A stretch of 40,804 bases of DNA from assembly GCA_964343195.1 (NCBI GenBank), contig CAYFIR010000055.1, forward strand, positions 1 to 40,804, given 5' to 3'. Source of the stretch: CAYVAP01 sp964343195 (GTDB lineage: Bacteria; Bacteroidota; Bacteroidia; J057). Made by a program: the position numbers and the translations under genes. Under the pieces are notes generated by a model. That model ran no database searches, was not told the DNA's origin, and saw only the letters and a program-made list of their open reading frames with translations. Below are positions 34,470 through 40,804 of the stretch, in pieces. The stretch's first letter is position 1. Every line of letters begins with the position of its first letter.

Positions 34470-37319
34470 TCAAGGATTTTCCTTCACATAAGACTTCCAG
34501 ACTTCTCGTTCTTTTTCTTCGAATAACTCAGCAATTACCTCAGCGTCAATCGAATGGGCAGGGGTGAATGTATCCGAAGTCATATAGGTCATCAGGCTTT
34601 GATACAGTTGTTGAGCGACGATGTCATGGGCATTTTCTCCCGTCAAATCCGCGCTACAGACCAGCAGCTTGCCTTCGTAGACCTTCGCTTCGAAGAGCAT
34701 GGCCAACCGCCGATTCAAGAACCAAGTGTCGATGGGCTGCACGATGGGGCGAAAGTTTGGGGGGAAGTTTTCCAAGTTCATGACCTGCTGTCGATTGACT
34801 AGAGACCACCATTGCAAATCGCTGTGGCTGTCGGTAGGAAAATCGGTCAGGGCCGGGTGCTCATCCTGAATGAGGACGCCCGTGGTGTGCGGAGGCCGCA
34901 TCCGAAACCAGGAGGTATTCCAAAAAGCTGGATTGAAATACTGGATGACATCCTTGCCATTTTCTACGTTACCCGCAGCGAGCAAGAGAACGTTTTTGCC
35001 TGCTTTCAGGGCGTTTTCGGTGGCTCGGTCCCAGCCTTTGCTGATGACGATATATCGGGCTGGTTGAGGAATATTTGCGGGCGGATAAACCCAGATATTC
35101 CATTGGTTACGATATTCGCCCAAGGAAACTTTCAAGGTAAATCTACCTGCTTGCTCCACAAAATTTAGCGGGAACGCAATGCTTCCCAACTCGTAACAAT
35201 TTCCAACGGGAATATTTCCGCTCGACAATTTGCCTGACTTCACCACTTCGCCAGCTTCGTCGAGCAGTTCCCATCCAGGGGTGATGTCCGTCAGTTCCTG
35301 GCCACTAAAATTGGCGGCTTCGATAGCAGCATACAGCGTATCCTGGCTGGAAAAGGTAAACCTCGACAACCGAGCCAGCGGCACCACTTCATCACAAAAC
35401 GCCTTGAATTCCTCCGGCGAGATATATCCCTTTTCCTCCCAGAAGGCATCCAGTACACCGACTAGCGCCGTTCCCTGACCGGAAAAGTCATTGAGGCTCA
35501 GCAACTGAAAGCCCGCGAGATTGGGGGTGCGCAGGGTGGCTTCGATCTCTTGCTTGTAGCAAAGCGCCTGCAATTTGCCCGAGGCCATCAGGAAGTCGTC
35601 GGCTAGGTCGGCCATGTGGTGATCGGCCAGATCCTGCTGAAACAGCTCGAAGTTGCGGGCTTTGAGCGGCCCGGTGTATTTGGGGATTTCGTCGAAGTTG
35701 GGGAAGACGCACCATTGGCCCATCTCGAAGGTGACGTAGGGGCGTTCCTGGCCCTCGGTATTGTTGCGATAGTCAAATTCGCTTTCAGGCTGTTGGGTTC
35801 GCCAGGCCAGGCCACGGGGCGGAGAGCGCACGATGAAGTCGCTGTTTTCGATAATGGACCAGCTACGTCCGGTTGAAGCCCCGGTGAAGACGCGACCTGG
35901 ATCGTAATGTTTGAAGACATCCACCCATTTCTCCAGATAGGGCACGTAGTTGCCCGAAGGCTCGTTGCCGTAGGCCATCATGCAGAAAGAGGGATGATGC
36001 CCGTAGGTGTCGATGATGCGCCTGGTTTCCTCCATCAGGTAGTCGTCGATGGGGAGGCTGTCCCCGAGGGTAACCGAGTATTTGGCCCAGCTCGGCCCTT
36101 CCACTTGCAGGTAAATGCCTGCTTTGTCTGCTGCGATAAATGCTGCTTCGGGGGGACAGTAAGAGTGAAAGCGCATGTGGTTCAGGCCGTGAGCCTGACA
36201 GATGTCATAAATTTTTGCCCACTCTTCTTCTGTTACCGGTGGATAACCCGTCAGCGGATAGACGTTGCAATCGGTGGTGCCTCGCAGATAAATCTCGGTG
36301 CCGTTGATGGTGAAGCGTTTGTCTACGAAGGCAAAGTCTCGCATCCCGAAGACTCGCTTTTGCACATCCAGTACACCCGATTCATCCTGAAGGGTGAGGG
36401 TCAGTTCGTAGAGGTTGGGGGAAAATTCGCTCCAGGTCTTTGCTTCATCTCCCATCGGGATGGCGAGTTCCCAGGTATCTTTTGCTTCGTCCAATTCAAG
36501 TTGAAGCGGCTCAAGCTGATGCTCGTGGTTGAGGCCTGCGATTTCCGCAACGAGGCTTGAACCGGGCGTGGGAGCAACTTGGAGGGCGACACTCAGGTAT
36601 AGTTTTTTTGTGTAAAGAATAGGCGAGACGGTCAGTGATGCGATGCGCTGTTCATTTCTCACCGAAAGTTTCATCTCCCCCACGATCCCGTTCCAGTTGC
36701 CCTGGGTGTGGTCGCTGATGCTGTGGGAGTTGATGCCAGGGTCGACCTCTCGGATCGCGTTGTCCACGCGGATGCTGATGCGGTGAGTGCCCGGCTGCAC
36801 GAGTTCTGCCGGGATGGAGAATTCATGAGGGGTTGACAGGCTATTTTGATCACCGACCAAGGTCGAGTCGAACCAGACCTGTGTCTGCCAGTGGGGACGC
36901 TCCAGGAAGAGTTCCAGTGGCTTTCCGGCCCAGTTTTCTGGAATGATAACTTCCTTTTGGTACCAGGCCGCGCCCACATAGCGGGTCTCGGGCGTCAGCC
37001 AAAAAGGAAACTTGGGCGGTGTGGCCTCGCGGTACTTTTCCATCGCGGGGTTGAAGTACCAGGAGCTGTCGTAGATGCTGCCGGTCCACTGCGTTTGCAG
37101 TGTGGGGACTTCTCCGATGCCCTGATCCCGAAGCGCGGCAGGCAACGTCAGGCTGTCTTCGAAGGTCTGGTTGAACCATTCGCTCTCAATGCCAGCGTTG
37201 GCTTCGTCGAGTTGGTAGCGCCATTCTCCGGCCAGGTCCAGTTGCTGGATCGGGGTCGGGGATTGGCAGTGGCTGAGGGCCAGGGCGAGCAATAAGGCGA
37301 TTAATATTCGTGCGAGCAT
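34470..37319 (-). CDS. Glycoside hydrolase family 2 enzyme
   Basis: With the ATG at 37319 the protein has 949 residues; the upstream open frame to 37460 is not convincing and would place the signal peptide internally. The signal is LARILIALLLALALSHC; the Cys suggests a lipoprotein, though His at -1 is atypical. GH2 domains follow in order: a sugar-binding jelly roll (YVGAAWYQKEVIIPENW, RPHWQTQVWFDSTLVGD), an Ig-like domain and a catalytic barrel with acid/base E453 (YGNEPSGNY) and nucleophile E532 (VTFEMGQW). Substrates of such exo-acting enzymes include beta-galactosides, -mannosides and -glucuronides; the sugar here is not decidable. It should act in the periplasm or at the outer membrane, upstream of the sugar transporter's substrate supply. 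Confidence 0.88.
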   Translation of the reverse strand: MLARILIALLLALALSHCQSPTPIQQLDLAGEWRYQLDEANAGIESEWFNQTFEDSLTLPAALRDQGIGEVPTLQTQWTGSIYDSSWYFNPAMEKYREATPPKFPFWLTPETRYVGAAWYQKEVIIPENWAGKPLELFLERPHWQTQVWFDSTLVGDQNSLSTPHEFSIPAELVQPGTHRISIRVDNAIREVDPGINSHSISDHTQGNWNGIVGEMKLSVRNEQRIASLTVSPILYTKKLYLSVALQVAPTPGSSLVAEIAGLNHEHQLEPLQLELDEAKDTWELAIPMGDEAKTWSEFSPNLYELTLTLQDESGVLDVQKRVFGMRDFAFVDKRFTINGTEIYLRGTTDCNVYPLTGYPPVTEEEWAKIYDICQAHGLNHMRFHSYCPPEAAFIAADKAGIYLQVEGPSWAKYSVTLGDSLPIDDYLMEETRRIIDTYGHHPSFCMMAYGNEPSGNYVPYLEKWVDVFKHYDPGRVFTGASTGRSWSIIENSDFIVRSPPRGLAWRTQQPESEFDYRNNTEGQERPYVTFEMGQWCVFPNFDEIPKYTGPLKARNFELFQQDLADHHMADLADDFLMASGKLQALCYKQEIEATLRTPNLAGFQLLSLNDFSGQGTALVGVLDAFWEEKGYISPEEFKAFCDEVVPLARLSRFTFSSQDTLYAAIEAANFSGQELTDITPGWELLDEAGEVVKSGKLSSGNIPVGNCYELGSIAFPLNFVEQAGRFTLKVSLGEYRNQWNIWVYPPANIPQPARYIVISKGWDRATENALKAGKNVLLLAAGNVENGKDVIQYFNPAFWNTSWFRMRPPHTTGVLIQDEHPALTDFPTDSHSDLQWWSLVNRQQVMNLENFPPNFRPIVQPIDTWFLNRRLAMLFEAKVYEGKLLVCSADLTGENAHDIVAQQLYQSLMTYMTSDTFTPAHSIDAEVIAELFEEKEREVWKSYVKENP

Positions 37320-37355
37320 ATCGGAGTAGAATTCTAAATTTGTAAGATCAAGAAG

Positions 37356-37408
37356 TCGGACAGAGTCCGGGATTGGTACACACTCGACAGGGTCGAGCGC
37401 GAGCAGGG
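37356..37408. repeat. 53-nt dispersed element, copy 2
   Basis: It begins TCGGACAGAGTCCG and ends GCGCGAGCAGGG, with exactly the same 41-nt offset between the two blocks as the copy at 31080-31132. The middle is diverged apart from TACAC. The head is itself an inverted repeat (CGGAC-AGA-GTCCG). Both copies lie between genes of the sugar cluster, here between the GH2 start and the MFS stop. Confidence 0.7.
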
Positions 37409-37449
37409 AGGCAACTTTCAACCTTGAACGACGAACTTTGAACTTCTTT

Positions 37450-38796
37450 TCAATGCCCACCGCCCGTCCAGCTTCCTTCCACTTCTTCCAGGGTCTTTCC
37501 CTTGGTCTCGGTCAGTTTGAACCAGATCAGCAAAAAGCCCAGCACGCAGATGACCGCGTAAGCGAGGAAAGGAGAGGCTTCGCCCATATTTTCCGCTAAA
37601 ATCGGGAAGGTAAAGACCAGCACGGAGTAGGCGATCCACAAAGAGATCGTGGCGACTGAAAGGGCCTTTCCCCTGATTTTATTGGGGAAAATCTCCGAAA
37701 TCAGCACCCAGGTAACGGGAGCCAATGAGATGGCATAGGTGCCGATGGCTGCGATGACGAAAGGCGACAGCAGCCCTCCGTCTCCACTTTGCAGAATGCC
37801 AAAGATGACCAGGTACAGAATCGCCAGTCCGCCTGCCCCAAATAGCATGAGCGGCTTTCGGCCAAATTTGTCCACCAGGGTCATGGCCACCAGGGTGAAG
37901 ACCAGATTCGCGATGCCGATATATACGGCCTGAATCAACTGTTCTTCACGGTTTGCACCGATGGCCTCAAAGATTTTTGCTGTATAATTAAAGACGACAT
38001 TGATGCCGCACCACTGCTGAAACACCGCCAGTCCAATGCCGAGGCCTACAATGGGGAGGTAGGCTTTCTTGAATAGTTCTTTGACGCTTACATCTCCATC
38101 AGTTGAACCCTGTAGGGTTTTTTGGATATCCGAAATGGTCGTTCGGGCAAATTCTTCTCCCCCCATTTTGTTCAGCACGGCAAAAGCCTGATCAATTTTG
38201 CCTTTGCTGACCAGATAGCGGGGGCTTTCGGGCAGCACGAGCACACCCAGCAAAAACAGCACAGAGGGCGCAGCCCCAGATCCAAACATCCAGCGCCAGG
38301 CGTCAGGCCCGAGGTCCTTCAATCCAAAGTTTACGAGGTGGGTGATGAGGATACCGAGTACGATGGTCAGCTGGTAAATCGAAACCAGTCGTCCTCTTAG
38401 CGGACCAGGCGACACCTCGGCGATGTACATGGGCGACAGCATAGAGGCAATGCCGACTCCGATTCCTGCGACAAAACGCGCCGCGATGAAAACGGTGAGG
38501 TTTCCTGCAACGCCCATTGCGATGGAGGATCCTGCAAAGATCAGGGCTGCAATTAAAAGGCCGGGTTTTCGCCCATAGGTATCAGCCAGGTAGCCTGCTA
38601 CGAGGCAGCCGATCACGGCCCCCAGGGCCAGGGAAGCGGTGAGTCCGCCTTCGCCTTCAGCACCGAGTCCGAAGTGATCGACGAGGAATGGCAGACCGCC
38701 AGTGATTACGGCGAAATCAAAGCCGAATAGATAGCCTCCCAGGGCAGCGGCGAAGGAGATTCCTATGATATAGGAAAGGTTGAAGCGAGCATTCAT
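37450..38796 (-). CDS. Sugar-porter family MFS transporter
   Basis: The 448-residue protein has twelve hydrophobic segments and the sugar-porter signatures: GGYLFGFDFAVITGG in helix 1, DTYGRKPGLL between helices 2 and 3, PESPRYLVSKG after helix 6, FGRKPLMLFG between helices 8 and 9, and a TETKGKTLEE-type C-terminal motif. This family (XylE, GlcP, GalP) imports monosaccharides across the inner membrane, usually with protons. Here it would take up the sugar released by the GH2 and GH35 enzymes. It is the first gene of the minus-strand cluster and divergent from the AraC regulator. Downstream the GH2 gene starts after a 130-bp gap. Confidence 0.93.
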   Translation of the reverse strand: MNARFNLSYIIGISFAAALGGYLFGFDFAVITGGLPFLVDHFGLGAEGEGGLTASLALGAVIGCLVAGYLADTYGRKPGLLIAALIFAGSSIAMGVAGNLTVFIAARFVAGIGVGIASMLSPMYIAEVSPGPLRGRLVSIYQLTIVLGILITHLVNFGLKDLGPDAWRWMFGSGAAPSVLFLLGVLVLPESPRYLVSKGKIDQAFAVLNKMGGEEFARTTISDIQKTLQGSTDGDVSVKELFKKAYLPIVGLGIGLAVFQQWCGINVVFNYTAKIFEAIGANREEQLIQAVYIGIANLVFTLVAMTLVDKFGRKPLMLFGAGGLAILYLVIFGILQSGDGGLLSPFVIAAIGTYAISLAPVTWVLISEIFPNKIRGKALSVATISLWIAYSVLVFTFPILAENMGEASPFLAYAVICVLGFLLIWFKLTETKGKTLEEVEGSWTGGGH

Positions 38797-38797
38797 A

Positions 38798-38871
38798 GAC
38801 TATGTAGTCAAAGGGTAGTATGTTGTAGCGTCCATTAATCACCAAATTCTCAATTTTTTATAACTTGAGAA
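38798..38871. promoter_or_regulatory. Divergent control region between the MFS and AraC genes
   Basis: The region holds GACTA-TG-TAGTC (38798-38809), directly before the MFS start, and TTCTCAA (38847-38853) with TTGAGAA (38865-38871) around an AT-rich spacer, just before the AraC start. On the minus strand TACCCTTTG (38808-38816) resembles TAnnTTTG with one extra base. These are candidate promoter and operator parts for control of the cluster by the AraC protein. Confidence 0.4.
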
Positions 38872-38888
38872 ATGGCTCATCTCATCAA

Positions 38889-39794
38889 ATGATGGACTAT
38901 CTTATGATTTTTACCAAACAGGAAGGATTTGCAGGACAATCGAGCGTTACGCTTCCTCAGCGTACGCGCAGGCAGCTTCGTGGGCATCCTCTGTTTTCGG
39001 GATTGTATCTGACTGATATTGGCTATTATCCACATGCTTCTTTTCACTACCGGGAAAGAAAAAATGGAGCGGATGAGCATATTCTGATATATGTGATCAG
39101 CGGAGCCGGGGTAGTTTGCATTGGAGGGGATGAAGTCTCCCTTCAGGCTGATCAGTTTGTGGTGATTCCATCGGGGATGTCCCATTGGTATCGGGCGGAT
39201 GAAGAATCGCCCTGGAGCATCTACTGGTTACATTTTGTTGGTAAAGGGGACAAGGGTTGGATTTTTAATCACATGCATTCACAGGTAATCGACCTGCCTC
39301 CCTCCAGCACTCCAAAAGGCGAGGCCCGGTTACGGCTATTTGACGAGATGATTCAAACCCTCTCGATGGGCTTCAGCGAAGATACCCTCGCCTATGTCCA
39401 CCTGTGCCTTCCCCGGCTCCTGGCCACCTTTCGGTACTACGAGCAATTCCACCGCATCATCAACCCCCAGGAAGGCGATCTGATTCAACGGGCCATCAAC
39501 CACATGAGGCAGCACCTCGACCGTCCCCTCACGCTTGAGGACCTGGCAGTAGAACTGGACATTTCCACCTCCCACTTTGCACGGCTGTTCAAAGACCGGA
39601 CCCGACATTCTCCCATCGAGTATTTCATTCACCAAAAGATACAGTATGCCTGCCAGTTACTCAATGGCTCTTCGATGAGGGTCCATGAAGTGGGGAGGGC
39701 CGTAGGGTATGAAGATGCCTATTACTTCTCGCGGATATTCAAGAAAGTCATGGGCGTTTCCCCCATGCAGTACAAGCGTCAGCACCACGGTTAG
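38889..39794 (+). CDS. AraC-family transcriptional regulator
   Basis: The ATG at 38889 (or 38892) gives about 301 residues; the TTG-initiated frame from 38865 overlaps the inverted repeat and is less likely. The N-terminal cupin-type sensor domain (DEHILIYVISGAGVVCIGGDE, FVVIPSGMSHWYRADEE) would bind a sugar. The C-terminal double helix-turn-helix is clear: LTLEDLAVELDISTSHFARLFK, then VHEVGRAVGYEDAYYFSRIFKKVMGVSPMQYK. It stands divergent from the MFS gene, so it most likely activates the minus-strand sugar cluster on binding a released sugar. Confidence 0.93.
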   Translation: MMDYLMIFTKQEGFAGQSSVTLPQRTRRQLRGHPLFSGLYLTDIGYYPHASFHYRERKNGADEHILIYVISGAGVVCIGGDEVSLQADQFVVIPSGMSHWYRADEESPWSIYWLHFVGKGDKGWIFNHMHSQVIDLPPSSTPKGEARLRLFDEMIQTLSMGFSEDTLAYVHLCLPRLLATFRYYEQFHRIINPQEGDLIQRAINHMRQHLDRPLTLEDLAVELDISTSHFARLFKDRTRHSPIEYFIHQKIQYACQLLNGSSMRVHEVGRAVGYEDAYYFSRIFKKVMGVSPMQYKRQHHG

Positions 39795-39975
39795 TGGAGT
39801 AAGTTGGGGTTTCCCGCTCTGCGAGATTTCGCTGCGCTCAACGTGATTAAAAGTGCTGATGATCAGAAATGTGCTCAAATATAAATTGGCTCATTCCTTC
39901 ATTCCATAAGCACTAAGCGCCGGGGAACCCAGTCAGCGTCTCGCCCACTTTTTTGCACAAAAAAGCAGCGTTGGT
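39795..39975. other. Non-coding stretch between the AraC gene and the tRNA promoter
   Basis: No gene is supported. The only clear structure is an 18-nt palindrome CTTTTTTG-CA-CAAAAAAG (39948-39965). Read on the plus strand it ends in A, on the minus strand likewise, so it is not a standard terminator. It sits directly ahead of the -33 box of the tRNA promoter. Confidence 0.5.
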
Positions 39976-40006
39976 TTTGGACAAATGGCAAAAACCGCTA
40001 CCTTTG
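39976..40006 (+). promoter_or_regulatory. Consensus Bacteroidota promoter for the tRNA array
   Basis: TTTG (39976-39979), 19 nt, then TACCTTTG (39999-40006) matches the TTTG-N19-TAnnTTTG consensus exactly. Transcription should start near 40013 and run into the three 95-bp tRNA/tRNA-like units and on to the terminator at 40337. Confidence 0.85.
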
Positions 40007-40058
40007 TCCTCCCCTTCAATCGGAAGGGAATCTGGTTCTATTTGACATAGATACCGTT

Positions 40059-40131
40059 GGTCCGGTAGTTCAGTTGGTTAGCATATCCCGATGAGTCGGG
40101 AGGGTCGCAGCCTTCTCAATTGTCCAGACCG
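40059..40131 (+). pseudogene. tRNA-Asp-like sequence, copy 1 (altered anticodon and T arms)
   Basis: The 73 nt share the first 30 with the intact tRNA-Asp at 40249 apart from one base. The acceptor arms GGTCCGG and CCAGACC still pair with one mismatch, and the D-arm GTTC/GCAT loses one pair. The anticodon arm is replaced by TCCCG-ATGAGT-CGGGA: a perfect 5-bp stem with a 6-nt loop instead of 7. The T-arm lacks the TTCGAGT loop and pairs poorly (GCAGC/ATTGT). It cannot be a normal tRNA. The flanking leader (TTTGACATAGATACCGTT) is kept in all three units. Confidence 0.8.
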
Positions 40132-40153
40132 TTCTTTTGACATAGATACCGTT

Positions 40154-40226
40154 GGTCCGGTAGTTCAGTTGGTTAGCATATCCCGACGAGTCGGGAGGGT
40201 CTCAGCCTTCTCAATTGTCCAGACCG
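40154..40226 (+). pseudogene. tRNA-Asp-like sequence, copy 2
   Basis: It is exactly 95 bp after copy 1 and differs from it at two positions only: the loop is ACGAGT instead of ATGAGT, and GTCTCAG replaces GTCGCAG before the T-arm. The TCCCG/CGGGA stem is unchanged. The leader and the trailing CCGTTCTTTTGACATA are also kept. The near identity shows a recent duplication of an already altered tRNA or selection on the altered form. Confidence 0.8.
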
Positions 40227-40248
40227 TTCTTTTGACATACATACCGTT

Positions 40249-40322
40249 GGTCCGGTAGTTCAGTTGGTTAGAATACATGCCTGTCACGCATGGGGTCGCG
40301 GGTTCGAGTCCCGTCCGGACCG
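40249..40322 (+). tRNA. tRNA-Asp (GTC)
   Basis: This is a full 74-nt cloverleaf: acceptor GGTCCGG/CCGGACC, D-arm GTTC/GAAT, anticodon stem CATGC/GCATG with loop CTGTCAC (anticodon GTC), and T-arm GCGGG-TTCGAGT-CCCGT. The discriminator is G. No CCA is encoded; the next bases are CTT. A terminator follows 14 nt later. It lies in the third of three 95-bp units, behind two altered copies. Confidence 0.96.
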
Positions 40323-40336
40323 CTTTTAAACAAGTT

Positions 40337-40377
40337 AATCGCCTCTAAATCAAGTATTTAGAGGCGATTTTGCTTTT
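40337..40377 (+). terminator. Rho-independent terminator after tRNA-Asp
   Basis: AATCGCCTCTAAAT (40337-40350) and ATTTAGAGGCGATT (40356-40369) are perfect 14-bp arms around a 5-nt loop, followed by TTTTGCTTTT. Confidence 0.92.
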
Positions 40378-40413
40378 GGGTCGAGTTAAATGGGTCGAGT
40401 AAAGTTGGAGGGT

Positions 40414-40803
40414 TTAAATGACTTTAGCCCATAACCTACCGTATTTTCCCAGTACGAACTCACTTATCCTATAATTTTCCATAATCAGCTTTCTAGCCCT
40501 CGAATTAACCATGATTTCCGATCCTTTATGGGGATTAACGCAATCAAAGCGCGATAATATCAGGCATAAGTATATCTTGCCACTGACAGAAGCACCACAA
40601 CCAAAGTTATTCCTGAGCAATGCAGCATCGCTTTAGCGCCTATCTAAGACGAAAAATTTGGTACCATAGCATACAGAGATTTTGCCTGGAACTGTTGAGC
40701 GTATATGAGACCCATCGAGATAAATCCAGTGGCGGGGAAATTGAATTTCTAAACTCAACTTTTGCATAAAAATCCATAGGTTGGATTAAATGTCAAAGCT
40801 TAA
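40414..40803 (-). pseudogene. Degenerate reading frame, possibly a transposase remnant
   Basis: Read from 40803 leftward in one frame, coding-like sequence is broken by stops at 40786-40788 and 40633-40635 and ends at 40414. The part between the stops contains FPRHWIYLDGSHIR and CYGTKFFVLDRR; the last part contains PHKGSEIMVNSRARKLIMENY and FVLGKYGRLWAKVI. LDGSH is a motif of several DDE transposases, but no family is certain. The AT-rich composition differs from the rest of the window. The right edge cuts the sequence, and alternative starts after the second stop would give only a 68-residue piece. It may instead be a chance open frame. Confidence 0.35.
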
Positions 40804-40804
40804 A

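Noticed and set aside
35907..36560. 217-codon plus-strand open frame
   Set aside because: It is antisense to the GH2 catalytic region and has no recognisable motif.

Overview
The window looks like a chromosomal segment of a Bacteroidota bacterium, most likely a marine or freshwater member of the Saprospiria (Lewinella-like). The evidence is the rpmG–DUF4295 ribosomal pair, a complete Bat (aerotolerance-type) operon, a protein with a C-terminal type IX secretion sorting tail, a DUF5723-type outer-membrane protein, several TAnnTTTG promoter boxes with little Shine-Dalgarno use, and moderate GC. The phylum is well supported; the family is inference.

Left part (1-11.4 kb), mostly housekeeping: the end of gmd overlaps fcl (GDP-L-fucose synthesis). 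A minus-strand pair follows, a large PlsB-type acyltransferase whose end overlaps gpsA, linking glycerol-3-phosphate synthesis to its likely acylation. Then come a 7TM-type membrane class III nucleotide cyclase, a small lipoprotein, pruA (proline catabolism), a Uma2-type nuclease overlapping a nitrilase-family amidohydrolase, and rpmG plus a DUF4295 gene (53 codons).

Middle part (11.4-20.2 kb), cell envelope: a REP-like nested inverted repeat, a secreted duplicated beta-helix protein with a T9SS tail, translationally coupled to a multi-pass GT-C-like membrane protein, then a large lipoprotein and a DUF5723-type outer-membrane protein. A 500-bp intergenic region with several strong hairpins and a dispersed repeat follows.

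Bat operon (20.2-27.3 kb): a promoter box, a DUF4381/BatD-like membrane protein, batA, batB, batC, a four-helix-bundle (S23-type) protein gene, batD and batE. Most junctions are 2-4 bp overlaps or gaps. The four-helix-bundle gene sits between batC and batD and is an unusual member. A 730-bp non-coding region packed with direct repeats, a perfect palindrome and a 75-79 bp tandem repeat lies downstream.

Sugar-use cluster (28-39.8 kb): read right to left, a sugar-porter MFS transporter, a GH2 enzyme, a cytoplasmic DUF5107-TPR protein and a secreted GH35 enzyme, with an AraC regulator divergent from the transporter. No SusC/SusD pair is present. The likely job is cleavage of a galactoside-like or related glycan outside the cytoplasm and proton-coupled uptake of the released sugar.

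Right end (40.0-40.8 kb): a consensus Bacteroidota promoter drives three 95-bp tandem units. The last is an intact tRNA-Asp(GTC). The first two keep the acceptor and D-arm sequence but have a replaced anticodon arm and a lost T-arm. A strong terminator follows, then a degenerate minus-strand reading frame. The tRNA-like array is the most unusual structure in the window.
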